From a virus: 64,000 nucleotides of DNA. Position 1 is the first letter of the stretch, and every line of letters starts with the position of its first letter. Below the pieces are notes generated by a model. It had not been told where the DNA came from. It saw only the letters and a list, made by a program, of their open reading frames with translations, and did no database searches. The translations under genes and the position numbers were made by a program. Shown here in pieces: positions 23,537 through 31,259 of this stretch. Location: positions 89,115-153,114 of the IMG/VR virus record IMGVR_UViG_3300028920_000034. The stretch is one strand, 5' to 3'.

Positions 23537-23665
23537 CTAGTGGCGTCTTGGGCCGCCCAGAATGCGCCCGATGGTGCGCCACGCCGCGAGCCATGCGAGC
23601 CATGCGAGGGTGCCAGCCACGGCTACGGCGCCGGTGCCCACCAGGAGCCATCCCCACCAGGGCAT
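23537..23665 (-). CDS. Small Trp-rich membrane protein
   Basis: 42 residues with one hydrophobic segment, WGWLLVGTGAVAVAGTLAWL, and a basic C-terminus (RTIGRILGGPRRH). The ATG overlaps the stop of the upstream gene (TGATG), which supports it as a real coupled gene. It could be a small holin-type or lipoprotein-partner protein given the two lipoprotein genes just upstream. Confidence 0.55.
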   Translation of the reverse strand: MPWWGWLLVGTGAVAVAGTLAWLAWLAAWRTIGRILGGPRRH

Positions 23666-23958
23666 CAGGACCCAAGGCGCGTGGTGATCTGCTCACCGGC
23701 GGAGATTGGCAGGACGCTCAGGTATCCCTCGAGCCAGTCCGGGTCGCATCCCTCCGCGGGAAGCGCCAGCACATCGTCGGGGTTGCCGTCCGGGCGCACC
23801 GCCTGGCGCATTGCCTCCTTGGCCGCCTGGCGCCCGATCATCCATTGCTCGCGCTGGGCCAGCGTCTTGTCCGCCATGCTGGTGACGCCCGGGGTGGCCT
23901 CGTCCGGCTCACCGAGTAGGGTTCTCGCTGCGACAATCGGATCGGTCTCTTCTGGCAT
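23665..23958 (-). CDS. Hypothetical acidic protein sharing a motif with a packaged protein
   Basis: 97 residues, start ATG at 23958 with GGAGG six bases upstream. The C-terminus DWLEGYLSVLPISAGEQITT matches DWREGYLSALPLEVAVQARR in the 547-residue internal protein at 27496-29139. An L-L-G-E|P sequence lies near residue 16, but P after the site makes cleavage unlikely. The role is unknown. Confidence 0.55.
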   Translation of the reverse strand: MPEETDPIVAARTLLGEPDEATPGVTSMADKTLAQREQWMIGRQAAKEAMRQAVRPDGNPDDVLALPAEGCDPDWLEGYLSVLPISAGEQITTRLGS

Positions 23959-23981
23959 TGGTTCCTCCTGTGCCCCCGATT

Positions 23982-24575
23982 CTACTCGGGGCGCGCGCAC
24001 GCGGCAACGGCCGGGGTGGCCCAGGGGTTGTTGTGCTTCGGATAGAGCACCACCCTGGCGAGCTCGGCCTTGAACAGCTTGAGGTTCGGAGCCGTCACCA
24101 CGATGCGTCCCCACTGGACCGTCGCCCGGAAGTTGCACACGCACGGGCACGCGGGAGTAGGCGTGCGAAGCCCACAGCACTCGTCCTTGATCTGGAGTCC
24201 CTTGGCTCGGCAGAGCTCGCACCTGGCGAGTGAGGGGACGAGCTGCTCCCCGGAGCACTTGGACACGTACCAGTCCGGGGGCACCATGACGGCGAAGCTC
24301 CGGCGACGAATCTCCTTGATCTCCCCGGCCGCCACCAGGCACGCCTCGAGGTGGTCCACCAGGGTGTCCACCCGGGCCCGGAACGCATCGGTGTCCTGGT
24401 CCGCGGGGGTCCAGATGGGTGTGCCCTTGGGCGTGGCGCGCCACTTGTCGCACTGGGGCATCTTGTAGCTGGTGGGGCTGGACAGGAAGGCGCTGTAGGG
24501 CTTGACCAGCTTGGGGCAGCCGCACGCCGCCAGGGCCACCGCGGCCCCGGCCAGGAGCATGGTGAGGCGCCTCAT
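23982..24575 (-). CDS. Cysteine-rich lipoprotein
   Basis: 197 residues. MRRLTMLLAGAAVALAA|C is a lipoprotein signal with lipobox L-A-A|C. The mature region has about 13 cysteines, including CELCRAKG, DECCG and CPCVC, so it should be disulfide-rich in the periplasm or on the outer membrane. Its ATG overlaps the stop of another lipoprotein gene. Roles such as o-spanin, receptor masking or superinfection exclusion are possible; none is shown. Confidence 0.7.
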   Translation of the reverse strand: MRRLTMLLAGAAVALAACGCPKLVKPYSAFLSSPTSYKMPQCDKWRATPKGTPIWTPADQDTDAFRARVDTLVDHLEACLVAAGEIKEIRRRSFAVMVPPDWYVSKCSGEQLVPSLARCELCRAKGLQIKDECCGLRTPTPACPCVCNFRATVQWGRIVVTAPNLKLFKAELARVVLYPKHNNPWATPAVAACARPE

Positions 24576-25045
24576 CGGAACACGGTGTTGCAGTCGGGCA
24601 CCAGCTCGGTGGGCCTTGAGGCCGAGACGTTGTGCTGGATCTTGACTTCCTTGGAGCTCCCCGGCTGGACGGTCACCCCCTTTCGGGAGTTGGTGGAAGC
24701 CGTGTAGTCCGAGCTCACGGTGGTGTCCCCGTCCGTGTGGCTGCCGCCATCGAACTTCAGGTGGCACGTCACGTCCCCGGTGACGGCCTTGGCCGTGGGG
24801 TTGTGGAGCCAGACGGTCACGGTCACGAAGTAGGTGCAGCCGGTGTTGTCGCACTGGCCGGGCAAGATCCACAGTTTCTTGACCACGGTTTGGTGGGGTC
24901 CTGCCTGGGCTGGGTCCCCGCGGTAAGGCTTGTCCTTGGATTCCTGGGTTCCTCCGAACACGTCACACCGCTTGCAGCCGCCGCCGGTGAGGAGCCAAGC
25001 GATGGCCAGGAGCACCACCAGGATAAGGGTCAGGGTCCGGTTCAT
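24572..25045 (-). CDS. Lipoprotein with beta-sandwich-like domain
   Basis: 157 residues. NRTLTLILVVLLAIAWLLTGGG|C is a signal peptide with lipobox T-G-G-G|C near residue 24. The mature domain has four further cysteines and a beta pattern (YFVTVTVWLHNPTAKAVTGD, GVTVQPGSSKEVKI) like small Ig or FxLYD-type extracellular modules. GGAGG precedes the ATG. It is transcribed into the next lipoprotein gene, suggesting the two act together at the envelope. Confidence 0.7.
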   Translation of the reverse strand: MNRTLTLILVVLLAIAWLLTGGGCKRCDVFGGTQESKDKPYRGDPAQAGPHQTVVKKLWILPGQCDNTGCTYFVTVTVWLHNPTAKAVTGDVTCHLKFDGGSHTDGDTTVSSDYTASTNSRKGVTVQPGSSKEVKIQHNVSASRPTELVPDCNTVFR

Positions 25046-25191
25046 GATTCACCTCCGGTGCAGAGCATCGTAGCCCACCAGGTGAGCTGCCCGGAATAAT
25101 TTTCGGCCGATTTTCACCGCTACCGGCCACGCCGTGGGGGTTTTGCCTGTGCTTTTCAGTAGGTTGCGCCTGATTTTCGGCGCGTGATGAA

Positions 25192-25227
25192 ACCCTCAAT
25201 CGGGTCGCCAAAACCGGAAGTGAGGGT
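25192..25227 (-). terminator. Possible terminator-like hairpin
   Basis: Directly after the stop of 25227-26261 the minus strand has ACCCTCA, a 22-base loop, then TGAGGGT followed by TTCATC. The 7-bp arms are perfect but the U-run is poor. The 181-bp gap also holds two GATTTTC motifs (about 25098-25120 and 25171-25181). This may separate the internal-protein genes from the lipoprotein genes. Confidence 0.35.
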
Positions 25228-26261
25228 CATGCGCGCTTGGCCAAGAGGGCCTCGAGGGCCCGCTTCTTGGCCTTGAGCTTGCGCTCGAGCTCCTCCGCCT
25301 CGCGCCCGGCCGCGCGGTCCCGGTAGCTCATGCCACGCTCTGCCAGCCGCCGCTCACGCCAGTCGTGCGTCACTCCGAACCCGGAGTCCTTGCGGGCCTC
25401 CGCTTCCGTCTTGCGCCTCGAGTACACGAAGGCGTCCCCGCAGCTCACCTTGAAGTTGGTGCCGTACTTCCCACCCGAGGGCCCCACCTCTACCGGCGGG
25501 GGCTGCATCTTCTGGATCTGCTTCCAGATGGTGCTGTACTTCTTGGCCCGGTCCTTGAGGGCCGCGAGCTTGCGCTCCCACTTGGCGATGGTCTTCGCCG
25601 CGCTGGCGCCGGCCTTGGCTGTTGGCAGCAATGAGCTGCCCTTCATGCAGTTCGTCCCCACCACAGCCGTCCGCTTGTCTGCGAGCTGGACGGTGGCATG
25701 GACTTCGTGGGGGCGCCCGCACCTGGCGCACCAGCTCTCGGTGCCCGAGCCCTTGATCGGCACCCAGCGGTCATCGATCTCCTCATAGTCCCGGGTGTCC
25801 ACCACGTCCAAGATCTTGACGATGGTGTCCGGGTCCAGGCCGCCCTTCCAGCGCGTGCGCCGCTGGCGCGGGGGCTTGCGCTTGCTCGTCTTGGCAGCGA
25901 AGTCCAGTACGATCTGGCTCGCTTCGCCCAGGAGCTCCTTGGCGCCCGGGGCGAGCTCAATGGCGATGCTTTGAACGTGTGCCATGTACCCTGGTTCCCG
26001 TGGCACGCGATAGCCGTCCGCGGTCCTGAGAACGGCCAGGCCCTTGTCCACCAGAGACTTGCAGGCGTTGTAGTCCCGGCCGCCCCCACGTGTTCCGTGT
26101 GCAGACCGTGGCCCATGATAGGACCATGCCTCCGCCGTGTAGTAGCCTCTGGATGGATCCAGGAGCTGCTTCAAGATCTTCTGTTCCGTCTTGTTGAGCC
26201 TGGAGCGCCGTGGTCGCGCTTCCGCCAGAAGTTGCGCGAGCTCCTCGAGTAGTTGCTTCAT
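25227..26261 (-). CDS. Internal head protein with winged-helix-like and zinc-binding parts
   Basis: 344 residues. KQLLEELAQLLAE|A (2-15) is the N-terminal targeting element and cleavage site; a second L-G-E|A lies at 111-114. Residues 20-90 look like a winged helix (LNKTEQKILKQLL, ACKSLVDKGLAVLRTADGYRV). Residues 160-210 carry WCARCGRP and a later Cys (GTNCMKG), a likely zinc site. The C-terminal 100 residues are a Lys/Arg-rich coiled coil. Together these suggest a DNA-binding protein packaged with the genome. Confidence 0.65.
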   Translation of the reverse strand: MKQLLEELAQLLAEARPRRSRLNKTEQKILKQLLDPSRGYYTAEAWSYHGPRSAHGTRGGGRDYNACKSLVDKGLAVLRTADGYRVPREPGYMAHVQSIAIELAPGAKELLGEASQIVLDFAAKTSKRKPPRQRRTRWKGGLDPDTIVKILDVVDTRDYEEIDDRWVPIKGSGTESWCARCGRPHEVHATVQLADKRTAVVGTNCMKGSSLLPTAKAGASAAKTIAKWERKLAALKDRAKKYSTIWKQIQKMQPPPVEVGPSGGKYGTNFKVSCGDAFVYSRRKTEAEARKDSGFGVTHDWRERRLAERGMSYRDRAAGREAEELERKLKAKKRALEALLAKRA

Positions 26262-26264
26262 GGC

Positions 26265-27494
26265 TCAGTCCCTGTTGAGCACCTTGGACACCAGGCGCTC
26301 GTATTCCACGCCTTGCCCGACATGATGCTGATCGTCGTCCTCGAATTCAGCGAACGGATCGTGCCCCGCTTGCTCGAGATAGTAGCTCACGTACTCGCGC
26401 TTGGCCGCGCCAGCGGGGACCGTCTTGAGCCAGTTGACGAACAGCTCTCCGCCGTAGGCCATCTTCGTGGCACGCTTGGACGCCTTGGCGCCCTTGGTGG
26501 CGAGCTGCTTCACGGCCGTGAGGTAGGCCACGGTCCACATCTGCCCGGCCTTGCGTTGCTTGCTCTCGTCCCACCCGAGGCTGTCCAGGATGTTGGCCAG
26601 CGAATTGGTCTCACCCATGTCGCAGTTGATCGACGGGCGCCGCTTCCACTGCTCCCAGCCTTCCAGGATGCCACCTCCGAACGCCTCGGATGCCTCCTTG
26701 GACCGCTGATCGATCTGCGCCCTGGCCACCACAGCCATCGCCTCGCGGATTTCTCCCACGATGCGCTCGAGCACCTGGAGCCCCTCCTTGTAGAGCTCCT
26801 TGTACTTGCCTTGCCCGCGCATCTCGTGAGGCATCTTCTGGGCGAGTACCCGGTCCTGGGCCGGGGAGAGCTCGCGGCCGGTCTGGAGCTGGGCCACCAG
26901 GGACTGAAGGAAGTCGTCGTCCTGGTAGGTGGGGATGGCTTGGATCTTGGAGATCATCGGAGCGTTCTTCTGGGCCCTGGCCTCCTGGGCCTTCCGCTCA
27001 CCGTGGGCATCGTACAGGGTAGGCGCATCACCGTCGCGCTCGAAGGTGGTCTGCTCCACCCCGATCACTTCGCCGCCGTGATGCGAGTCCGCCTCCTTGC
27101 CCCGGCCAGCGCGCACCTTGAGCTTGGCCCGAGCCACCACTCCTCCGCCGTCCACCACGAAAGCGAAACCGTAGTAGCGGACCTTGCTGGCCGTCCGTGT
27201 GCCGAAACCTTGAATCCGGTCGGTCACCATGACGGCCATGTCGTTCGGGCCCTTGAGGTACGGCCGGGCCCACTGCTTCACCAGTGGGTTCGCCTTGAAC
27301 CACCTGTCCTGGAGCTTGCGGTAGAGGAACTTCGCCTGGGCCGGAGACTTGAACTTGCCCCCGTTGTACTTGGCCAGGGAGTTGAGGGACTTCATCATGT
27401 CCTGTGGGTCGGGCCCACCGAGCCCCTCCACCAGCTCTGCGAGCTCCTCGAGGAGCATTAACGGGTATCGCTGTTTGTAGGTGGCCTTGTTCAT
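26265..27494 (-). CDS. Internal head protein, large
   Basis: 409 residues. The start ATG at 27494 lies 1 bp after the upstream stop. The N-terminal element is LMLLEELAELVE|G (12-24). The rest is basic, mostly helical, with a beta stretch at about 100-150 (ASKVRYYGFAFVVDGGGVVA). The C-terminus is acidic (FAEFEDDDQHH). No family recognised. Spacing to neighbours is 1-4 bp, so it is co-translated with the block. Confidence 0.65.
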   Translation of the reverse strand: MNKATYKQRYPLMLLEELAELVEGLGGPDPQDMMKSLNSLAKYNGGKFKSPAQAKFLYRKLQDRWFKANPLVKQWARPYLKGPNDMAVMVTDRIQGFGTRTASKVRYYGFAFVVDGGGVVARAKLKVRAGRGKEADSHHGGEVIGVEQTTFERDGDAPTLYDAHGERKAQEARAQKNAPMISKIQAIPTYQDDDFLQSLVAQLQTGRELSPAQDRVLAQKMPHEMRGQGKYKELYKEGLQVLERIVGEIREAMAVVARAQIDQRSKEASEAFGGGILEGWEQWKRRPSINCDMGETNSLANILDSLGWDESKQRKAGQMWTVAYLTAVKQLATKGAKASKRATKMAYGGELFVNWLKTVPAGAAKREYVSYYLEQAGHDPFAEFEDDDQHHVGQGVEYERLVSKVLNRD

Positions 27495-27495
27495 G

Positions 27496-29139
27496 CTACT
27501 CGCTGTCCTCGAGGGCCATCGCTGCCGCGGATGGCCGGCTTTGGAGCTTACGCACCAGGTCCTTGAGGAGCCCTTTCGCGCGCCATGCGCCCGCGCGGGC
27601 CTTGCCCACCAGCTCGGCTGCGTCCCGGGCATCGATCATTGCCGCCCGCGGGGGCGGGGGGTCCATGCGTCCGAGTAGGTCCGCGAGGGAGTCCGCGCCA
27701 CGCAGGTCCACCTGGGCGTCCATGGCTGCCCGGGCGATGTACTCGAGGGGGTTGGCCTTGATCTGGTGAGCCGCGCCGCTCGGGAGGTGCAGCTTGACGG
27801 CCTCGAGGAGCCCCCCGAGGGTGTCCGTGGACTCCTGGGCGCGGAGCTTCTTGAGGTGGGCCTCCATGGATCGGATGGTCTGCTCGAGCTTGCCCTTGAG
27901 CTTGCGCTCATCACGGGAGAGCTCCCCGGCCATCCTGGCGATGGTCCGGTATTCGGCCTTGATCGAAGCGAGCTCCGCCTCGAGCCGGTCAGCGACCGTG
28001 GCCTTGGCCTCCCCGAACATGCCGGTCTGAATCGGGTCCGGACGCCGCTTCTCGGAGCCGCCGGCCCCGGGGCTGATGGTGACCGTCATGGAATCGTAGA
28101 TTGCCTGGTGGGCGATCTCCACCTGGGCATTGCCCTTGCGGTAGATCCACCTGTTGCGATGTTCCCAGCCGCCCGGCTTGAACCCCGCCTCGGTGAACCC
28201 CTTGCGCTGGAGCCATTCGATGATGGCCTTCCGGCACTCATGGGGGCGCCCCACGTCGTCCTTGGACAGCACCATGCCTTGGCCGCCCTTGCCCGGCTCC
28301 ACCTTGAACCGGCCGTACCGCTTGATCGCCTTGGCCAGCGCCATGGCGAACGCCACGTCCGGATCCACCAGGGGCCGGCTTTCCCCGAATAGTGCTCCCT
28401 GGCCGGTGAACTCGCGCCGGGCCGGCTTGTGCGCGCTGGGGCCTTCGGGCCCGCGTAGCTGGATGTTCCGAGAGTAGATGATCCGAATCCCCTTGAACGG
28501 GGTGGACGATTCGATGCTCACCTCGTCCCGGTCCCGCTTGTAGATCTGCCGGTAGGGCTTGCCCCACTCGAAATCGTCCGGCTTGCCGGTCGTCTTGGCG
28601 AGCTTGAAGCCCTGACCCAGGAGGAACCGCTTGAGCTTGCGGCGCACCTCCTCGCCCTTGTTGCCCACGTCGTCGCACTTGAGGGCGTAGCTCATCGGGC
28701 CAGCAGTGTCCTGGTACTTCCAGGAGCCGGTGCCTTTGAGCTTCTCCTTGAGCTTCTCCCCGAAGTCGGCGCCCTTGGACTCCTCGAGCTCGATGCCCTC
28801 CCCGAGGCGCCGCCGGGCCTGGACAGCCACCTCGAGGGGTAGCGCGGACAGGTAGCCCTCCCGCCAGTCCTTGTTGTCGGACTTCTGGGGCACCTGGACG
28901 GCGAGCTTGGCTCCGCCTCGCCGCATGTCCACCCGGGCCGTGGCCGCGCCGGCCTTGAACGCCTTGCTCAAGGTGTTCACGCCCGTCTTGGACTTGAGCT
29001 GGGCGAGCTTGGTTTGCAGGGCCGCCACGTTGCTCGCGTCCCGATGTAGGTCTCCGAACCGGCGCTTCTTGCGCCCTTCATCGAGCTCCATGCCGGCCGC
29101 TTCGCGGATACCCTGTAGCAGATTGTCCAGATGGTTCAT
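27496..29139 (-). CDS. Internal head polyprotein with tandem duplicated domain
   Basis: 547 residues. The N-terminal element is NLLQGIREAAGMELDE|G (6-22). Further sites are L-E-E|S (118-121), F-G-E|S (251-254) and F-G-E|A (375-378). Residues 150-254 and 265-378 look like a tandem duplication: each has a helix ending in a 'GF' turn, a W-x3/4-R-x-IY strand, and ends in G-x-[LM]FGE|[SA]. Then come a coiled coil (380-435) and two leucine elements (TLGGLLEAVKL, SLADLLGRM). The ATG overlaps the upstream stop. Confidence 0.7.
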   Translation of the reverse strand: MNHLDNLLQGIREAAGMELDEGRKKRRFGDLHRDASNVAALQTKLAQLKSKTGVNTLSKAFKAGAATARVDMRRGGAKLAVQVPQKSDNKDWREGYLSALPLEVAVQARRRLGEGIELEESKGADFGEKLKEKLKGTGSWKYQDTAGPMSYALKCDDVGNKGEEVRRKLKRFLLGQGFKLAKTTGKPDDFEWGKPYRQIYKRDRDEVSIESSTPFKGIRIIYSRNIQLRGPEGPSAHKPARREFTGQGALFGESRPLVDPDVAFAMALAKAIKRYGRFKVEPGKGGQGMVLSKDDVGRPHECRKAIIEWLQRKGFTEAGFKPGGWEHRNRWIYRKGNAQVEIAHQAIYDSMTVTISPGAGGSEKRRPDPIQTGMFGEAKATVADRLEAELASIKAEYRTIARMAGELSRDERKLKGKLEQTIRSMEAHLKKLRAQESTDTLGGLLEAVKLHLPSGAAHQIKANPLEYIARAAMDAQVDLRGADSLADLLGRMDPPPPRAAMIDARDAAELVGKARAGAWRAKGLLKDLVRKLQSRPSAAAMALEDSE

Positions 29140-29447
29140 GGTGTGCGTTCTTCCTTGGCTGCCGCCGCCTGGACTTCCTTGGCCTTGGCTTCGATCCCCT
29201 TGGCGAGGGCGATCACCGCCTTCAGGTCTCGGCCTTTGACGGCCTTGACGAGCTTCAGGAGCTTGCCGTGGATCTCGCCAGTGCAGTTGGCGATCTCTGG
29301 CCACTGGTCCTTGCGTGGCTTGGGGTCGAGCCGTCCCGCCGGGGCGCTTCCACGGTGGCGTCCGGCGAGAATATCGTCAGCGCCCCACCGGGTCTCGTCC
29401 ACTGGCTCGAGCCCGGCCGCTTGGCGAATCTCCTCGGTGATGCTCAT
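29136..29447 (-). CDS. Small internal head protein
   Basis: 103 residues. SITEEIRQAAGLEPVDE|T (2-19) is the N-terminal element. The mature part is basic, with a C-terminal lysine/alanine helix (LAKGIEAKAKEVQAAAAKEE), like T4 internal proteins in size and charge. The stop overlaps the start of the 547-residue gene (ATGA). Confidence 0.65.
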   Translation of the reverse strand: MSITEEIRQAAGLEPVDETRWGADDILAGRHRGSAPAGRLDPKPRKDQWPEIANCTGEIHGKLLKLVKAVKGRDLKAVIALAKGIEAKAKEVQAAAAKEERTP

Positions 29448-29454
29448 GGTGCTC

Positions 29455-30315
29455 CTACTTCGCGGCGAGGATCTTCGCGCCAGCGAGATTCACCACATCG
29501 AACTCGGAGCCATAGCCGGTGTCCCGCCCGCGGTAGACCTTCACGTGCAGTGGCTTGGGCGAATAGATGTTCAAGCGGTCCTCGAAGTCCTGTCCATCGG
29601 TGGCCATGCGGATGGCAGCCTTGAGGCGCTTGAGCCCCTTGATCGTGCCGCCAGAGCCCTGGACCATGCCGGTGTACTTCTTGCCGTTGGCAGTCTGAAT
29701 CGTGAACGTGAGACCGTCCTTGTTGTGACTGGCCATCGCCTCGGTGAGCCCGGCCGCTTGGCGCACATCTTCCACCAGGTCCGCGGAGAACTCGGTGTCC
29801 TCATGCCGAGCTCGCTCCACCTTCCTGACGCCCTCATAGGCTGCCTTGGTGGCCGCCACCGAGGCTTCGATGGCCTCTTTCAGCTTGTAGGGGATGCCCT
29901 CTTTTCGGCTGTCGATGCCCTCCATGCCAGCCACCACCTGGTTGGCATAGTGGGCTGCCAGCTTCGCGTTTGCCCCAACGGTGCCCCGCTTCGGATTGTA
30001 GGGGGAGCGAACCTCGTCCAGCTCGGTGTCCTCCGTGTGGCCCTTGAGGGCCCACTGGAGAGCTGTCACCAGGTTGTCCACGTTGGCACCCTTGGCTTGC
30101 TCCCGCTTGGCGAACACCCAAACGCTGTTGAGCTTCTTGGCTGGCACGTTGTTCTTGAGCCAGTTGGCGAGCTTTTTGATGTGGGTGTTGCTCCACCTGG
30201 CAGGGTTGGTTTTGATCCCCGCGTTGCTGGCGAAGCTGGAAACGATTTTGGTAAGGGCTGGGTCCACCGCTTCGCCCAGCCCGGCTTCGGCGCGGATGCT
30301 TTCGATGATGTTCAC
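29455..30315 (-). CDS. Internal head protein with two targeting/cleavage elements, GTG start
   Basis: 286 residues from GTG at 30315 with GGAG seven bases upstream; no ATG precedes the element. Element 1 is NIIESIRAEAGLGE|A (2-16). Element 2 is DLVEDVRQAAGLTE|A (179-193). Each is followed by a basic module: 17-170 helical, 194-286 beta-rich (LTFTIQTANGKKYTGMVQG). Processing would release two separate proteins. The two elements are alike enough to suggest duplication or gene fusion within the block. Confidence 0.72.
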   Translation of the reverse strand: MNIIESIRAEAGLGEAVDPALTKIVSSFASNAGIKTNPARWSNTHIKKLANWLKNNVPAKKLNSVWVFAKREQAKGANVDNLVTALQWALKGHTEDTELDEVRSPYNPKRGTVGANAKLAAHYANQVVAGMEGIDSRKEGIPYKLKEAIEASVAATKAAYEGVRKVERARHEDTEFSADLVEDVRQAAGLTEAMASHNKDGLTFTIQTANGKKYTGMVQGSGGTIKGLKRLKAAIRMATDGQDFEDRLNIYSPKPLHVKVYRGRDTGYGSEFDVVNLAGAKILAAK

Positions 30316-30325
30316 GATGGAGCTC

Positions 30326-30841
30326 CTACTTCTCGACGGTGAGGCCCTTTTCCGCCAGGTAGGCGAGAATGGCCTTGGTGAACATGGCACGGATGCGCTG
30401 GCTCATGGGTTTTGACCAGTCGCCTTTTTTGGCCCAGCCGGTGCCGTAGGCTTTGATCAGCTTGCGCTTGACTGCGACTGCCGCAGCGGCGGAGAGCTGG
30501 TCCAGCTTGTTGTCACTGAGGATGAGGTTGTCATCCTGGGTGAGGCCCTCCTCGAGCTCGGTGTCCACGTCTTCGCGGGTGGTGGTGACGCTCATGGGCT
30601 TACCGCCCGCGAGCCCGGCGATCCGATTCACGTACATGGACACCTGGGAGACCCGGTTGAACACGTTGAGGGCCTGGCGCCGCTTCACGAAGTCGCCCAG
30701 CGTGTTCACGTTGCGCGCGAGTCGGTGCATGGCCTGATCCACCTTGCGCCAGGTGCTCGCGTCCATTTCGGCTTCGGTGAGGTTCTCTTTGGGCTCGAGG
30801 CCCGCGTGGCTCCGGATCTCTTCGATCAGATTCTGGCTCAT
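30326..30841 (-). CDS. Internal head protein, first gene of the block
   Basis: 171 residues. SQNLIEEIRSHAGLEPKENLTE|A (2-24) is the clearest copy of the N-terminal element. The mature part is basic and helical (VKRRQALNVFNRVSQVSMYV, AVAVKRKLIKAYG). GGAGG precedes the ATG. The 226-bp gap upstream holds the shared motif at 30906-30925 and probably the promoter of the block. The family is not known outside this block. Confidence 0.7.
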   Translation of the reverse strand: MSQNLIEEIRSHAGLEPKENLTEAEMDASTWRKVDQAMHRLARNVNTLGDFVKRRQALNVFNRVSQVSMYVNRIAGLAGGKPMSVTTTREDVDTELEEGLTQDDNLILSDNKLDQLSAAAAVAVKRKLIKAYGTGWAKKGDWSKPMSQRIRAMFTKAILAYLAEKGLTVEK

Positions 30842-30905
30842 GGACTTCCTCCTGGGAGTTGCCCATTACCATACCAGAGGCGATCCCAACGGGGAAGCCT
30901 CCTTG

Positions 30906-30925
30906 TCCTACATCACGGACACCTG
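30906..30925 (-). promoter_or_regulatory. Shared upstream motif (second copy)
   Basis: On the minus strand CAGGTGTCCGTGATGTAGGA, 65 bp upstream of the start at 30841. It matches the motif at 23407-23426 in 18 of 20 bases. The surrounding gap (30842-31067) also has AT-rich GATTTTTT patches at about 30988-31003 and 31035-31043. It is a candidate late-gene control site. Confidence 0.4.
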
Positions 30926-31067
30926 GCCACGGATTCGGATCAACTCGACACCTGGAAGGCCGAGCCGCCGCACCCACACCTGGGTCCCGATTTACGATTT
31001 TTTGCCGCCAGAGAATACCTGAGCCATTCGATCCGCATTTTTCGCGGGTGCCCCTCCCCAAGGCACA

Positions 31068-31244
31068 TCACTCTGTATCAGGACTGTACGGGTCCTGTAT
31101 CCAGTCTGTATCGCCGTCCAGCTCCTCCAAGGTCGGGGCCCGCGGACTCCACCCGAACGGCCCCTCCACCGGCTCCACCAGCTCCATCTCCTTCCGCACC
31201 TCCCGCGCCAGCTTCCACCCAGCCATGCTCACCAGCTCGCCCAT
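31068..31244 (-). CDS. Small acidic protein
   Basis: 58 residues from ATG 31244, which has GGAGG eight bases upstream; the GTG three codons earlier would sit on the Shine-Dalgarno. The N-terminal half is helical (LVSMAGWKLAREVRKEMELV), the C-terminal half acidic. Function unknown. It is the only gene in the 30842-32024 interval. Confidence 0.45.
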   Translation of the reverse strand: MGELVSMAGWKLAREVRKEMELVEPVEGPFGWSPRAPTLEELDGDTDWIQDPYSPDTE

Positions 31245-31259
31245 GTCGCTCACCTCCTA

